This document shows, piece after piece, positions 20,322 to 28,578 of a stretch of DNA of 64,000 bases (positions are counted from its first letter, which is position 1; each line of letters starts with the position of its first letter). The notes beneath the pieces were generated by a model that was not told the origin of the DNA, made no database searches, and saw only the letters and a program-made list of their open reading frames with translations. Made by a program: the position numbers and the translations under genes. Source of the stretch: Nocardia brasiliensis IFM 10847 (GTDB lineage Bacteria > Actinomycetota > Actinomycetes > Mycobacteriales > Mycobacteriaceae); contig NZ_BAUA01000209.1 in the NCBI RefSeq assembly GCF_000710915.1, positions 1 to 64,000 on the forward strand, given 5' to 3'.

Positions 20322-21317
20322 ATGGAGTTCTGGGCGATGGTGGCGCATGAATCGGATAGCGGGATCGTTCTCACCAAGCAGGAGGTGGGGGAGGAATTCC
20401 TCGGGCCTGGCGATGTGACGATCAAGGTGCACTACTCCAGTGCGAACTTCAAGGACGGGCTGGCCATCACGCCCGGCGGCGGGGTGGTCCGCAAGTACCC
20501 GATCATTCCGGGCATCGATCTCACCGGCGAGGTGGTCTCCTCCGAAGACGATGCCTTCACGCCCGGCGACCTGGTGGTGGCGCACGGCTACGAGATCGGC
20601 GTCTCGCAGCACGGCGGGTTCGCCGAATACGCGCGGGTGCCCGCCGAGTGGGTGGTGAAGCTCGACGGCCTGAGCCCGCGTGACGCGGCCGCGCTCGGCA
20701 CCGCCGGTTTCACCGCGGCGCTCAGCGTGCAGGCGCTGCTCGACCGCGGGCTCACCGTGGAGGACGGCCCGGTGCTGGTCACCGGCGCGACCGGCGGCGT
20801 CGGCAGCGTCGCCATCGATATCCTGTCCGGCCTCGGCTACGAGATCGTGGCGTCCACCGGCAAGACCGACGCCGGCGATCTGCTCAGCGAACTCGGCGCC
20901 AACGAGGTGATCGGCAGGCTGCCCGAGGACCCCGACGCCAAGCCGCGTCCGCTGGGCAAGGCGCGCTGGGCGGCGGCGGTGGACAGCGTCGGCGGCAAGT
21001 CGCTCGCGCACGTCCTGAGCACCGTCAGCTACGGCGGAGCCGTCGCGGCCAGCGGCTTGACCGGCGGCGCCGAACTGCCGACCACGGTGCTGCCGTTCAT
21101 CCTGCGCGGTGTCGCCCTGCTCGGCATCGACTCGGTCAACCTGCCGATCGAGAAGCGCCGTGCCCTCTGGACCCGCCTCGGCAACGAGTTCCGCCCGCAA
21201 CACCTTTCGGCCCTGACCCAGGTCGCCCCGATCACCGAGGCCGCCAAGGTCCTGCACAGCATCCAGAGCGGATCGCACACGGGCCGCACGGTATTCGGCG
21301 TACTCGGCGAATTCTGA
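20322..21317 (+). CDS. MDR-family oxidoreductase, AcuI/YhdH type (acryloyl-CoA reductase-like)
   Basis: 331 residues from the ATG at 20322; upstream in-frame codons look non-coding. The GroES-like N-terminal domain has YSSANFKDGLAITPGGGVV, typical of AcuI/YhdH. A Rossmann domain follows with VLVTGATGGVGSVAIDIL. No zinc ligands are seen. AcuI reduces acryloyl-CoA to propionyl-CoA with NADPH, which fits detoxification of reactive enoyl-CoAs. Assignment beyond the subfamily is inference. Confidence 0.85.
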   Translation: MEFWAMVAHESDSGIVLTKQEVGEEFLGPGDVTIKVHYSSANFKDGLAITPGGGVVRKYPIIPGIDLTGEVVSSEDDAFTPGDLVVAHGYEIGVSQHGGFAEYARVPAEWVVKLDGLSPRDAAALGTAGFTAALSVQALLDRGLTVEDGPVLVTGATGGVGSVAIDILSGLGYEIVASTGKTDAGDLLSELGANEVIGRLPEDPDAKPRPLGKARWAAAVDSVGGKSLAHVLSTVSYGGAVAASGLTGGAELPTTVLPFILRGVALLGIDSVNLPIEKRRALWTRLGNEFRPQHLSALTQVAPITEAAKVLHSIQSGSHTGRTVFGVLGEF

Positions 21318-21344
21318 CCCTTCTCCTTCCGTTACGAACCATGT

Positions 21345-21374
21345 GCACAACGTTCGCAGCTGCGAACGTTGTGC
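21345..21374. promoter_or_regulatory. 30-bp perfect palindrome, operator of the TetR gene at 21406
   Basis: The left half GCACAACGTTCGCAG (21345-21359) is followed directly by its exact reverse complement (21360-21374). TATGCT at 21377-21382 is a plausible -10 box, so the palindrome would cover the -35 region. The position is ideal for autorepression by the TetR protein encoded 31 bp downstream. Confidence 0.8.
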
Positions 21375-21405
21375 GCTATGCTCGTCCGGGACGGAAGGAG
21401 ACGGC

Positions 21406-22137
21406 ATGCCCGCCGAGCAGCATCAGGTCGGATCGGTGTGGACGCGGCCGCGTAAGGGTCGCGAACAACCAGCTCTGACCAGGGAGCACATCGTGACCGA
21501 GGCGGTCGTGCTGCTCGATGCCGAGGGCATGGAGGCGCTCACCATGCGCCAGCTCGGTGCGCGGCTCAACGCCGGTGCGACCTCCCTGTACCGGCATGTC
21601 GCGAATCGGGACGAGCTGATCGAGCTGGTGGTCGACGAGGTCTACGGCGAGATCCGGCTGCCCACCGCCGGCGATCCCACGGCCTGGCGCGCGGCGGCGA
21701 CCCAGTGCGCCGACGAGTTGCGCGCGATGATCCTGCGGCATCCGTGGATCGCCTCGACTCTGGGGCAGGTCGGCCTCTATTATCTGGGCCCGAACGTGAT
21801 GCGGATGAACGCGCGGATGGCCGAGGTGTTCGCCGCGGGCGGCTTCGCGACCGAGGAGGTCTCCGACGCGATCGGCACCCTGCTCGGCTACATCATCGGC
21901 GTCGGCATCACCGAGGCCGCGTGGCTCTCGTTGCTGGCCCGCAGCGGCCAGACCGAGCCGGAACTGCTCGCGAGCCTGCGACCCGCCGCCGAACGGGCGG
22001 CCGACGAGTTCCCGCAATTGCGGGCGACGACCCCCGACGCGGAGTGGAACACCGATCCCGCGCAGATCCGGGACAAGCGTTTCGCCTACGGGCTTGACCG
22101 GGTACTCGACGGGCTGGACACCCAGCGCAATCGCTAG
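21406..22137 (+). CDS. TetR/AcrR family regulator
   Basis: 243 residues from the ATG at 21406, preceded by GGAAGGAG; the frame open from 21343 would read through the palindrome. The DNA-binding domain lies at about residues 28-72 (TREHIVTEAVVLLDAEGMEALTMRQ...GATSLYRHVANRDEL). The large C-terminal ligand domain resembles the TetR_C-type of drug-responsive repressors. It stands alone, so it may control itself plus distant genes. The stop is 5 bp from the convergent glycosylase stop. Confidence 0.9.
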   Translation: MPAEQHQVGSVWTRPRKGREQPALTREHIVTEAVVLLDAEGMEALTMRQLGARLNAGATSLYRHVANRDELIELVVDEVYGEIRLPTAGDPTAWRAAATQCADELRAMILRHPWIASTLGQVGLYYLGPNVMRMNARMAEVFAAGGFATEEVSDAIGTLLGYIIGVGITEAAWLSLLARSGQTEPELLASLRPAAERAADEFPQLRATTPDAEWNTDPAQIRDKRFAYGLDRVLDGLDTQRNR

Positions 22138-22142
22138 TGAGC

Positions 22143-23090
22143 TCAGTGCCAGGTGTGATCGGTGATCGGGGTGCGCGGCCCGAATTTGGGCCGGTGCGCC
22201 TGGCCGCTGATCTCCAGCAGCCGGACCGCCCGATAGCGGTGCGGCCGTAGCGGTTCCAGGTATTCGACCATGGTGTCGTCGTCGATCGGATGGCCGAGCA
22301 GCGTCCAGCCCACCACGGCCGCGAGGTGGAAATCGCCGACCGACAACGCGTCCGCGTCGCCGAATGCCCGCTGGGCGATCTCGGCGGCGGTCCACACCCC
22401 GATACCGGTGATGGTCCGTACCCTGCGTGCCGCCTCTACCGGGTCGACGTCGGCCGCACGTTCCAGCGAACTCGCCACCCGGGCCGCGCGCACGATGGTC
22501 TGCGCGCGCTGCGGGCCGACGTTGGCCCGGTGAAAAGCCCAGGACGGCACGTGCCGCCAGGTCTGCGCGTCCGGCGCCACCCGCATGCCCTCCGGCGCCG
22601 GCCCCGGCGCGGGATCGCCGAACTGCCGCACCAGCTTTCGCCACGAGGCGCGTGCCGCGACGGTGTGCACCTTCTGCTCCAGCACCGCCGGTACCAGCGC
22701 CTCGAACACCAACCCGGTGCGCAGCATGCGCAAACCGGGGAATCGGCGATGGGCCTCGACCAGCTTGGGATGATCCGGCGCGAAGCCGTCCAGGTCCTCG
22801 TCCAGGCAGAGCATGTGCGCGAGCCCGTCCAGGAATTCTTCGGCCCCGGAGCCCCAGGCCTGCGCCCGCACCGCGCACGGGCCCGACTGGGTCAGCCGGT
22901 AGGTCACCGGTCCGGACGTCATGCGGGAGGCGTGCCAGTGCGCGCCGTCCGGGGTCGTGCGATGGCACGGGTCGCCGGCGCCGCGGCGCAGCGGGGCGAT
23001 GGTGCTGGCCAGGTCGATCGGACGGTCGGAGCTGACGGTCCTGGTCCGGCCGGTGGGACCGGTTCCCGGCTCGACCGTCGCGCTGTGCAT
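22143..23090 (-). CDS. DNA-3-methyladenine glycosylase 2 family protein (AlkA-like)
   Basis: 315 residues. The HhH-GPD fold is recognised by RTITGIGVWTAAEIAQRAFG (helix-hairpin-helix) followed by ALSVGDFHLAAVVGW, which holds the catalytic Asp. The middle part (VFEALVPAVLEQKVHTVAA) matches AlkA-type glycosylases. The enzyme would remove alkylated bases to start base-excision repair. The first 60 residues are poorly conserved and the true start may lie inside. It is tail-to-tail with the TetR gene. Confidence 0.86.
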   Translation of the reverse strand: MHSATVEPGTGPTGRTRTVSSDRPIDLASTIAPLRRGAGDPCHRTTPDGAHWHASRMTSGPVTYRLTQSGPCAVRAQAWGSGAEEFLDGLAHMLCLDEDLDGFAPDHPKLVEAHRRFPGLRMLRTGLVFEALVPAVLEQKVHTVAARASWRKLVRQFGDPAPGPAPEGMRVAPDAQTWRHVPSWAFHRANVGPQRAQTIVRAARVASSLERAADVDPVEAARRVRTITGIGVWTAAEIAQRAFGDADALSVGDFHLAAVVGWTLLGHPIDDDTMVEYLEPLRPHRYRAVRLLEISGQAHRPKFGPRTPITDHTWH

Positions 23091-23338
23091 CGGACCATTC
23101 TGCCCGACCGTCCGAACCGGTCGTATTCAGCTCCCACCGCAGCTCGGCAAATCGTGCGCGCACAACACTATTCGGCACTTCTGCTATGCCGACAAAGCAT
23201 CACCGCAGCGTACCGGTATTTTGTAACGCGAAGAATAGGGGTCGCGATATTCGAGCGATCGGCAAACACCTGGCAGAGTTGTTCGCTCTGGTCGGTTCGC
23301 GCCGAGTATCGTCCCCGGTCGCTGTATGGAGGTATCGC

Positions 23339-23443
23339 ATGATCACCAACCTGCTCAACTGGTTGCTCAACGCCTGGGGTGGCGTTTCCGCAGGCAGCTC
23401 GGGTTACCAGATCCCGCCGGGCACCCTGCCTTTCGGCAGCTGA
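23339..23443 (+). CDS. Small ORF encoding a 34-residue peptide
   Basis: The ATG at 23339 has a strong ribosome site, GGAGG six bases upstream. The peptide has a hydrophobic/amphipathic N-terminal helix (ITNLLNWLLNAWGG) and a Ser/Gly/Pro-rich tail that includes YQIPPGTLPFGS. The shift from a helix to an uncharged tail looks designed rather than random. It lies in an otherwise empty stretch between the glycosylase start and a convergent dehydrogenase. No known family; it could be a membrane-associated small protein. The surrounding 23091-23338 holds no other gene. Confidence 0.55.
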   Translation: MITNLLNWLLNAWGGVSAGSSGYQIPPGTLPFGS

Positions 23444-23492
23444 TCGGGGTGGTGCGCGCGTCGTGTTCGCACCCGACGCGGGCTTGAAAATC

Positions 23493-26309
23493 TCACTCCT
23501 GCACCAGGAACTGCGCCAAATGGCGGGCGGGGCGGCCGGCCAGCTGGGCCGCCTGGGTACGGCAGGAGAAGCCGTCGGCGAGGAACACCGCCTCCCCCGC
23601 TGCGGTCCGCAGGGTGGGCAGGAGGCCGTTCTCGGCTACCGCGACCGAAATGTCGTAATGGCCGCGTTGCATTCCGAAGTTTCCGGCCAGACCGCAACAG
23701 CCGGTGATTTCGGTCACGGTAATTCCCATTTTGGTTAACAGTCGGCGATCGGCGTCGAAGCCGAGCACCGCGTGCTGGTGACAATGCGGCTGCACCACCA
23801 CCGAATGGTCCGGTCGGTGCGGTGGGCGCCAGTCCGGTTGATCGGTCAGAAATTCGGCGAGTGTGCGCACCGCCCGTGCCGTCGGCGCGGCGCGCGGATC
23901 GTCCGGCAGCAGTTCGGGCAGGTCGGAGCGTAGGACGGCAGTGCACGAGGGTTCCAGGCCGAGCACGATGCCGCCGCCGCGAACGTGCTCGTCCAGCGCG
24001 TCCAGCGTGGCGCGCAACCGCGCCCGCGCACCGTCCAGTTGCCCGGTGCTGATCCAGGTGAGCCCGCAGCACACCCGCCGTGCGGGAATGCGCACCCGAT
24101 AGCCGAGCGAGTGCACCAATCGCGCTGCGGCCATGGCTATCTCGGGGTCGAAAGCGTCGGTGAAGGTATCCACCCAGAGCATCACCTCGGGCCGTTCCGC
24201 CGCCGCGTCGGCGGTATCGGGATGTGCTCGGCCGGGCGCGGGCAGCACGCCGCCGAGGTCGCGCCACCGCCGCCGGAAGCTGCGGTCCGCCAGCCGGGGT
24301 ACCGGCCTGCGCGGATCGATCCCCGCCGCGCGCAACCCGATTCGCCGCAGGGGGCCGATCTCGGCGAGCGTGTTGGCGGCCCGCGGCACCTTTGTCGCCA
24401 GCGACAACCACCGCGGCAGCCACCCGAGGGAATAGTGATCGATCGGCCGCGGCCTGCGCCGGTAGCGGCGATACAGCGCCTCGGATTTGTAGGTGGCGAC
24501 GTCGACCCCGGCCGGGCAGTCCGAGGCGCAGGCCTTGCAGGACAGGCACAGATCCAGGGACTCGGCCACTGCGTCGGACGACCACGTCAGCGCGCCACGG
24601 GCCACCTCCTGCAGCACCCGCGACCGGCCGCGGGTGCTGTCCTTCTCGTCCCGGGTGGCCAGATACGACGGGCACATGAAACCGCCGCTCGCGCGGGTGT
24701 CCGCGCGACACTTCCCGACGCCGACGCAACGGTGCACCGCGGTACTCAGATCGCCGTTGTCGTGCGGGAACGCGAAACCGCCCGCGGCGGGCAGCACCGG
24801 CAGCCCAGCTACCCGTAGATCGGCGTCGAGCGGTCGCGGCGTCACCAGCACACCCGGGTTGAGTACGTTGTCCGGATCGAAAAGCGCCTTGTACCCGGCG
24901 AATACGTCGAGCACCGGCCGGGAGTACATGAGCGCGAGCAACTCCGAGCGCGCGCGTCCGTCGCCGTGTTCTCCGGACAGCGAGCCGCCGTGGCGCACCA
25001 CCAATTCGGCGGCGTCGAAGAGGAAGCGCCGGAAACGTTGCGGGGCCTCGACGATCGGAAGGTCGAGCCGCACATGAATGCAACCGTCGCCGATGTGGCC
25101 GTACAGCAACCCGTCCACCCCGTGGGCCCGCGTCAACTCGGCGAAATCCCGCAGATAGGAGCCCAGGCGTTCCGGCGGCACCGCCGCGTCCTCCCAGCCG
25201 GGCCAAGCCGGATGTCCGTCCGGGGTGCGACCGGCCAACCCCGCCCCGTCCGCGCGGATGTGCCAAAGCGACGCGGCCGCAACCGGATCCGTGACGATGC
25301 GCGCGTCCACCGCCGCGACCGAGCGGCAGAGCTGGTCGGCCGCGGCCATGGCCTCGTCCCGGCTCTGGCCCGCGGTCTCCACGAACAACCACCCGCCGCC
25401 GCGGGGTAGTTCGGGCACGGTGCCGCGGTGGGCGCGGACCGCGTCGACCAGCCGGGCATCGATGCCCTCGACGGCGGTCGGTTCGCACGCCAGCACGGCG
25501 GCGACATCGTCTGCGGCAGTAGCGATGTCGGGGTAACCGAGCACCGTCAACACGGTCGCCCGCGGTAGCGCGACCAGCTCGACCGTGGCGTCGAGCAGCA
25601 GGCCGCAGGTGCCCTCCGACCCGACGAACGCCTTCGCGACCGACGAACCCCGTTCGGGCAGTAGGTGTTCGAGTCCGTACCCGGACGCCTGCCGGTCGAA
25701 GCGACCCAGGTCGGTGCGCAGTACCGCGAGGTTCGCCCCGGTGAACTCGGCCAGTCCCGGCAGCACGGACAACTCGTGCGCGAGCCGCCGCTCAGCGCCG
25801 GTGCCGTCGAGAATTCGCAGTTCCCGCACCGTATCCGAGGTGCGTCCCCAGGCCACCGCGCGCGGGCCGCAGGCGTTGTTGCCGATCATCCCACCGAGGG
25901 TGCACCGGTTCTGCGTGGACGGGTCGGGTCCGAACCGCAGCCCGTATTGCTTTGCCGCGCCCTGTAATTGCGCCAGCACCACGCCGGGCTGCACCCGGGC
26001 GGTGCGGGCTTGCGGATCCAGTTCGATGATCTGGCGCATGTGCCTGCTGAAATCCAGCACCAGCCCGGGGCCGATCGCATTGCCCGCCACCGACGTGCCG
26101 CCGCCGCGCGCGGTCACCGGCAGGCCTTCGTCGCGGGCGAACGCCAGCGTGGTCCGCACGTCCTCGTCGCCGCGCGGGAAGATCACGGCCCGCGGCGGCA
26201 CTCGGTAGTTCGACGCGTCCGACGAATACTCCGCCCGTCGCCGCTCGGACGTGTCGACCTCACCCGTGAGTCGCCCCCGCAACGCCGCCAGCACCCGGTC
26301 CTCGGTCAC
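23493..26309 (-). CDS. FAD-binding and (Fe-S)-binding oxidoreductase (D-2-hydroxyacid dehydrogenase, GlcD-GlcF-like fusion)
   Basis: 938 residues from a GTG at 26309. The N-terminal PCMH FAD domain (about 35-270) has PVTARGGGTSVAGNAIGPG and GGMIGNNACGPR. A FAD-oxidase C-terminal domain follows, ending near residue 520 (SGEHGDGRARSELL). Then come two ferredoxin-type Cys clusters (CVGVGKC...MCPSY and CLSCKACASDCPAGVD), and two CCG-type motifs (CCGLTWIS and CCGLAGNFG). This is the single-chain form of D-lactate, glycolate or D-2-hydroxyglutarate dehydrogenases that feed the respiratory chain. The exact substrate is open. A long inverted repeat lies 12 bp upstream of the start. Confidence 0.88.
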   Translation of the reverse strand: MTEDRVLAALRGRLTGEVDTSERRRAEYSSDASNYRVPPRAVIFPRGDEDVRTTLAFARDEGLPVTARGGGTSVAGNAIGPGLVLDFSRHMRQIIELDPQARTARVQPGVVLAQLQGAAKQYGLRFGPDPSTQNRCTLGGMIGNNACGPRAVAWGRTSDTVRELRILDGTGAERRLAHELSVLPGLAEFTGANLAVLRTDLGRFDRQASGYGLEHLLPERGSSVAKAFVGSEGTCGLLLDATVELVALPRATVLTVLGYPDIATAADDVAAVLACEPTAVEGIDARLVDAVRAHRGTVPELPRGGGWLFVETAGQSRDEAMAAADQLCRSVAAVDARIVTDPVAAASLWHIRADGAGLAGRTPDGHPAWPGWEDAAVPPERLGSYLRDFAELTRAHGVDGLLYGHIGDGCIHVRLDLPIVEAPQRFRRFLFDAAELVVRHGGSLSGEHGDGRARSELLALMYSRPVLDVFAGYKALFDPDNVLNPGVLVTPRPLDADLRVAGLPVLPAAGGFAFPHDNGDLSTAVHRCVGVGKCRADTRASGGFMCPSYLATRDEKDSTRGRSRVLQEVARGALTWSSDAVAESLDLCLSCKACASDCPAGVDVATYKSEALYRRYRRRPRPIDHYSLGWLPRWLSLATKVPRAANTLAEIGPLRRIGLRAAGIDPRRPVPRLADRSFRRRWRDLGGVLPAPGRAHPDTADAAAERPEVMLWVDTFTDAFDPEIAMAAARLVHSLGYRVRIPARRVCCGLTWISTGQLDGARARLRATLDALDEHVRGGGIVLGLEPSCTAVLRSDLPELLPDDPRAAPTARAVRTLAEFLTDQPDWRPPHRPDHSVVVQPHCHQHAVLGFDADRRLLTKMGITVTEITGCCGLAGNFGMQRGHYDISVAVAENGLLPTLRTAAGEAVFLADGFSCRTQAAQLAGRPARHLAQFLVQE

Positions 26310-26320
26310 CCCGCCAGCCT

Positions 26321-26483
26321 AGGGCCTGTTTCATGAGTCACGGCGGCGCCTTCGGGGTCCAGCTCGCCGCCTGGCCGCGTTGTCGTCGTCGCCGATACAA
26401 CCCCGGTATCGGCTCCTCCTCCGCCTTGCCAGGCGACGAGCTGGACCCCGAACGCATCCACCGTGACTCATGAAACAGGCCCT
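26321..26483. repeat. 163-bp MITE-like inverted repeat
   Basis: The outer 23 bp are perfect (26321-26343 against 26461-26483, starting AGGGCCTGTTTCATGAGTCA). The arms continue imperfectly to about 26375 and 26428, with the shared core TTCGGGGTCCAGCTCG. The central loop contains its own hairpin GCCGATAC...GTATCGGC. No transposase is present and I see no clear target-site duplication. The layout fits a miniature inverted-repeat element derived from an IS. It sits between two divergent genes and could affect both promoters. Confidence 0.75.
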
Positions 26484-26576
26484 GCGCGCGGCCCGGCCAC
26501 CGGCGCTCGCCGCGGGGAAGCCGCAGCATTGCGGTTTCGCTGTGCGCAGAAGAAGTGCCCGCGGGATGGGCTTGTG

Positions 26577-26592
26577 CTCAACCTTTGTTGAG
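26577..26592. promoter_or_regulatory. Candidate operator upstream of the ABC transporter
   Basis: CTCAAC-CTTT-GTTGAG is a 16-bp inverted repeat with a 4-bp spacer, 54 bp upstream of the GTG start of the exporter gene. No regulator gene is adjacent. Confidence 0.45.
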
Positions 26593-26646
26593 GTCTTAGT
26601 GTCGGTGCCGAGGGCTTGAATGGGCGGGGAGTGAAAGGACTCAACA

Positions 26647-28527
26647 GTGAGTATCGAATCGGTGGCGTGGAGCCAGATGTACCGGCGGGCCAACGCGCCG
26701 GAGGAACAGCGGCCGTTCCGTCTGGCGACCGCGCGCCGCATTCTCCGGTTCGCCGCCCCGCACCGGCGGCGGATCGGCGCGTTCCTGCTGTTCAGCGTGC
26801 TCGCCGCGCTGCTCGGCGTGGCGACGCCGGTGCTGGCCGGGCGGGTGGTCAACGACATCGTCGGCGGGGCCGCGCCGCGCGTCGTGATCACCCTGGCCGT
26901 CGTGATCGGACTGATCGCCGTGGTCGATGCCGTGCTCGGCGTGCTGATCCGATGGTTGTCCTCGCGCATCGGCGAGGGCTTGATCCTGGACCTGCGGACC
27001 GCGGTGTTCGACCACGTGCAGCGGATGCCGGTCGCGTTCTTCACCCGGACCAGGACCGGCGCGCTGGTCAGTCGGTTGAACAACGACGTCATCGGCGCGC
27101 AGCGCGCGTTCAGCGACACGCTGTCCGGGGTCATCACGAACCTGGTGACCTTGGCGCTCACCCTCGCGGTGATGGTGCGGATCTCGTGGCAGATCACCCT
27201 GCTGGCCCTGGTCCTGCTGCCGGTCTTCGTGGTGCCCGCACGCCGGATGGGCAACCGGCTGGCCGGCCTGCAACGCGAGGCGGCGGGACTCAACGCGGCC
27301 ATGAGCACCCAGATGACCGAGCGGTTCTCCGCGCCGGGCGCGACCCTGGTGAAGCTGTTCGGTCGGCCGCGGCAGGAGTCCGAGGAGTTCGAGCTGCGCG
27401 CCCGCCGAGTCCGCGATATCGGCATCCGGACCGCGATGTTGCAGACCGTGTTCGTCACCTCGCTGACCCTGGTGTCGGCGCTCGCGCTCGCGCTGGTCTA
27501 CGGCCTCGGCGGGTGGTACGCGTTGCGCGGCCAGCTCGACGCGGGTGCGGTCGTCTCGCTGTCGCTGCTGCTCACCCGCCTCTACACCCCGCTGACCGCG
27601 CTGGCCAGCGCCCGGATGGAGATCATGGCCGCGCTCGTGAGCTTCGAGCGGGTGTTCGAGGTGCTGGATCTGAAACCGCTCATCGAGGACGCGCCCGATG
27701 CGGTCGCGGTGCCAGAAGGGCCGGTCGCGGTCGAACTGGACGATGTCACCTTCGGCTACCCCGCCGCCGACAAGGTCTCGCTCGCTTCGCTGGAAGACGT
27801 GGCGACGCTGGACACCCGCGGCGGGGTCGACGTGCTGCACAACGTCTCGCTGCGCGCCGAGCCCGGCCAGCTCGTCGCGCTGGTCGGCTCGTCGGGCGCG
27901 GGCAAATCCACGGTCGCGCAGCTGGTTTCGCGACTGTACGACGTGGACAGCGGCGCGGTGCGGCTCAACGGCACCGACGTCCGGGACCTGAGCACCACCT
28001 CCCTGCGCGACACGGTGGGCCTGGTGACCCAGGACGGGCACCTGTTCCACACCACGATCCGCGCGAACCTGGCGCTGGCCCGCCCCGAGGCGACCACGGA
28101 GGAACTCTGGGATGCCTTGCAGCGCGCTCGGTTACGCGACCTGGTCGAATCGCTGCCCGACGGGCTCGACACCGTGGTCGGCGAGCGGGGTTACCGCCTC
28201 TCCGGCGGCGAACGACAGCGCCTGACCATCGCCCGCCTGCTGTTGAAGCAGCCGCGCGTCGTCATCCTGGACGAGGCGACCGCCTCGCTCGACTCCACCT
28301 CCGAAGCCGCGGTGCAGGAGGCGCTCTCGGAGGCACTGGCGGGCCGGACCGCGCTGGTCATCGCGCACCGGTTGTCCACCATCCGCGCCGCCGATCAGAT
28401 CCTGGTGCTGGAGGACGGCCGAATCATCGAGCGCGGCAACCACGCCGAGCTGCTGGCCGCCGAGGGACGGTACGCCGAGCTGTACCGGACCCAGTTCGCC
28501 GACGAACCGGCGACGGCCGCGGCCTGA
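26647..28527 (+). CDS. ABC transporter, fused permease and ATPase (exporter type)
   Basis: 626 residues from a GTG at 26647 with AAAGGA upstream. The N-terminal membrane domain (about 35-330) has six predicted helices. The ATPase domain (about 360-615) has Walker A GSSGAGKST, signature LSGGERQR, Walker B VVILDEAT and the H-loop IAHRLST. One chain carries one membrane and one ATPase domain, so it works as a homodimer or half-transporter. The family exports lipids, drugs or peptides. It is alone, with a 16-bp inverted repeat upstream and a strong terminator after it. Confidence 0.9.
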   Translation: MSIESVAWSQMYRRANAPEEQRPFRLATARRILRFAAPHRRRIGAFLLFSVLAALLGVATPVLAGRVVNDIVGGAAPRVVITLAVVIGLIAVVDAVLGVLIRWLSSRIGEGLILDLRTAVFDHVQRMPVAFFTRTRTGALVSRLNNDVIGAQRAFSDTLSGVITNLVTLALTLAVMVRISWQITLLALVLLPVFVVPARRMGNRLAGLQREAAGLNAAMSTQMTERFSAPGATLVKLFGRPRQESEEFELRARRVRDIGIRTAMLQTVFVTSLTLVSALALALVYGLGGWYALRGQLDAGAVVSLSLLLTRLYTPLTALASARMEIMAALVSFERVFEVLDLKPLIEDAPDAVAVPEGPVAVELDDVTFGYPAADKVSLASLEDVATLDTRGGVDVLHNVSLRAEPGQLVALVGSSGAGKSTVAQLVSRLYDVDSGAVRLNGTDVRDLSTTSLRDTVGLVTQDGHLFHTTIRANLALARPEATTEELWDALQRARLRDLVESLPDGLDTVVGERGYRLSGGERQRLTIARLLLKQPRVVILDEATASLDSTSEAAVQEALSEALAGRTALVIAHRLSTIRAADQILVLEDGRIIERGNHAELLAAEGRYAELYRTQFADEPATAAA

Positions 28528-28531
28528 CGGG

Positions 28532-28567
28532 TTCGGCCCCGATGCCTGAGGGGTCATCGGGGCCGAA
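28532..28567. terminator. Hairpin between convergent genes
   Basis: TTCGGCCCCGATG (28532-28544) pairs perfectly with 28555-28567 across a 10-nt loop. It serves the ABC exporter and probably also the convergent hydrolase gene. Confidence 0.8.
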
Positions 28568-28578
28568 TGCCGTCGGTG

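Noticed and set aside
19071-21407. Open frame of 778 codons on the minus strand
   Set aside because: Runs antisense through dinB and the AcuI-like gene, both of which have strong family motifs.
26321-26483. Complete insertion sequence
   Set aside because: Only 163 bp, no transposase frame and no clear target duplication; kept as a MITE-like repeat.
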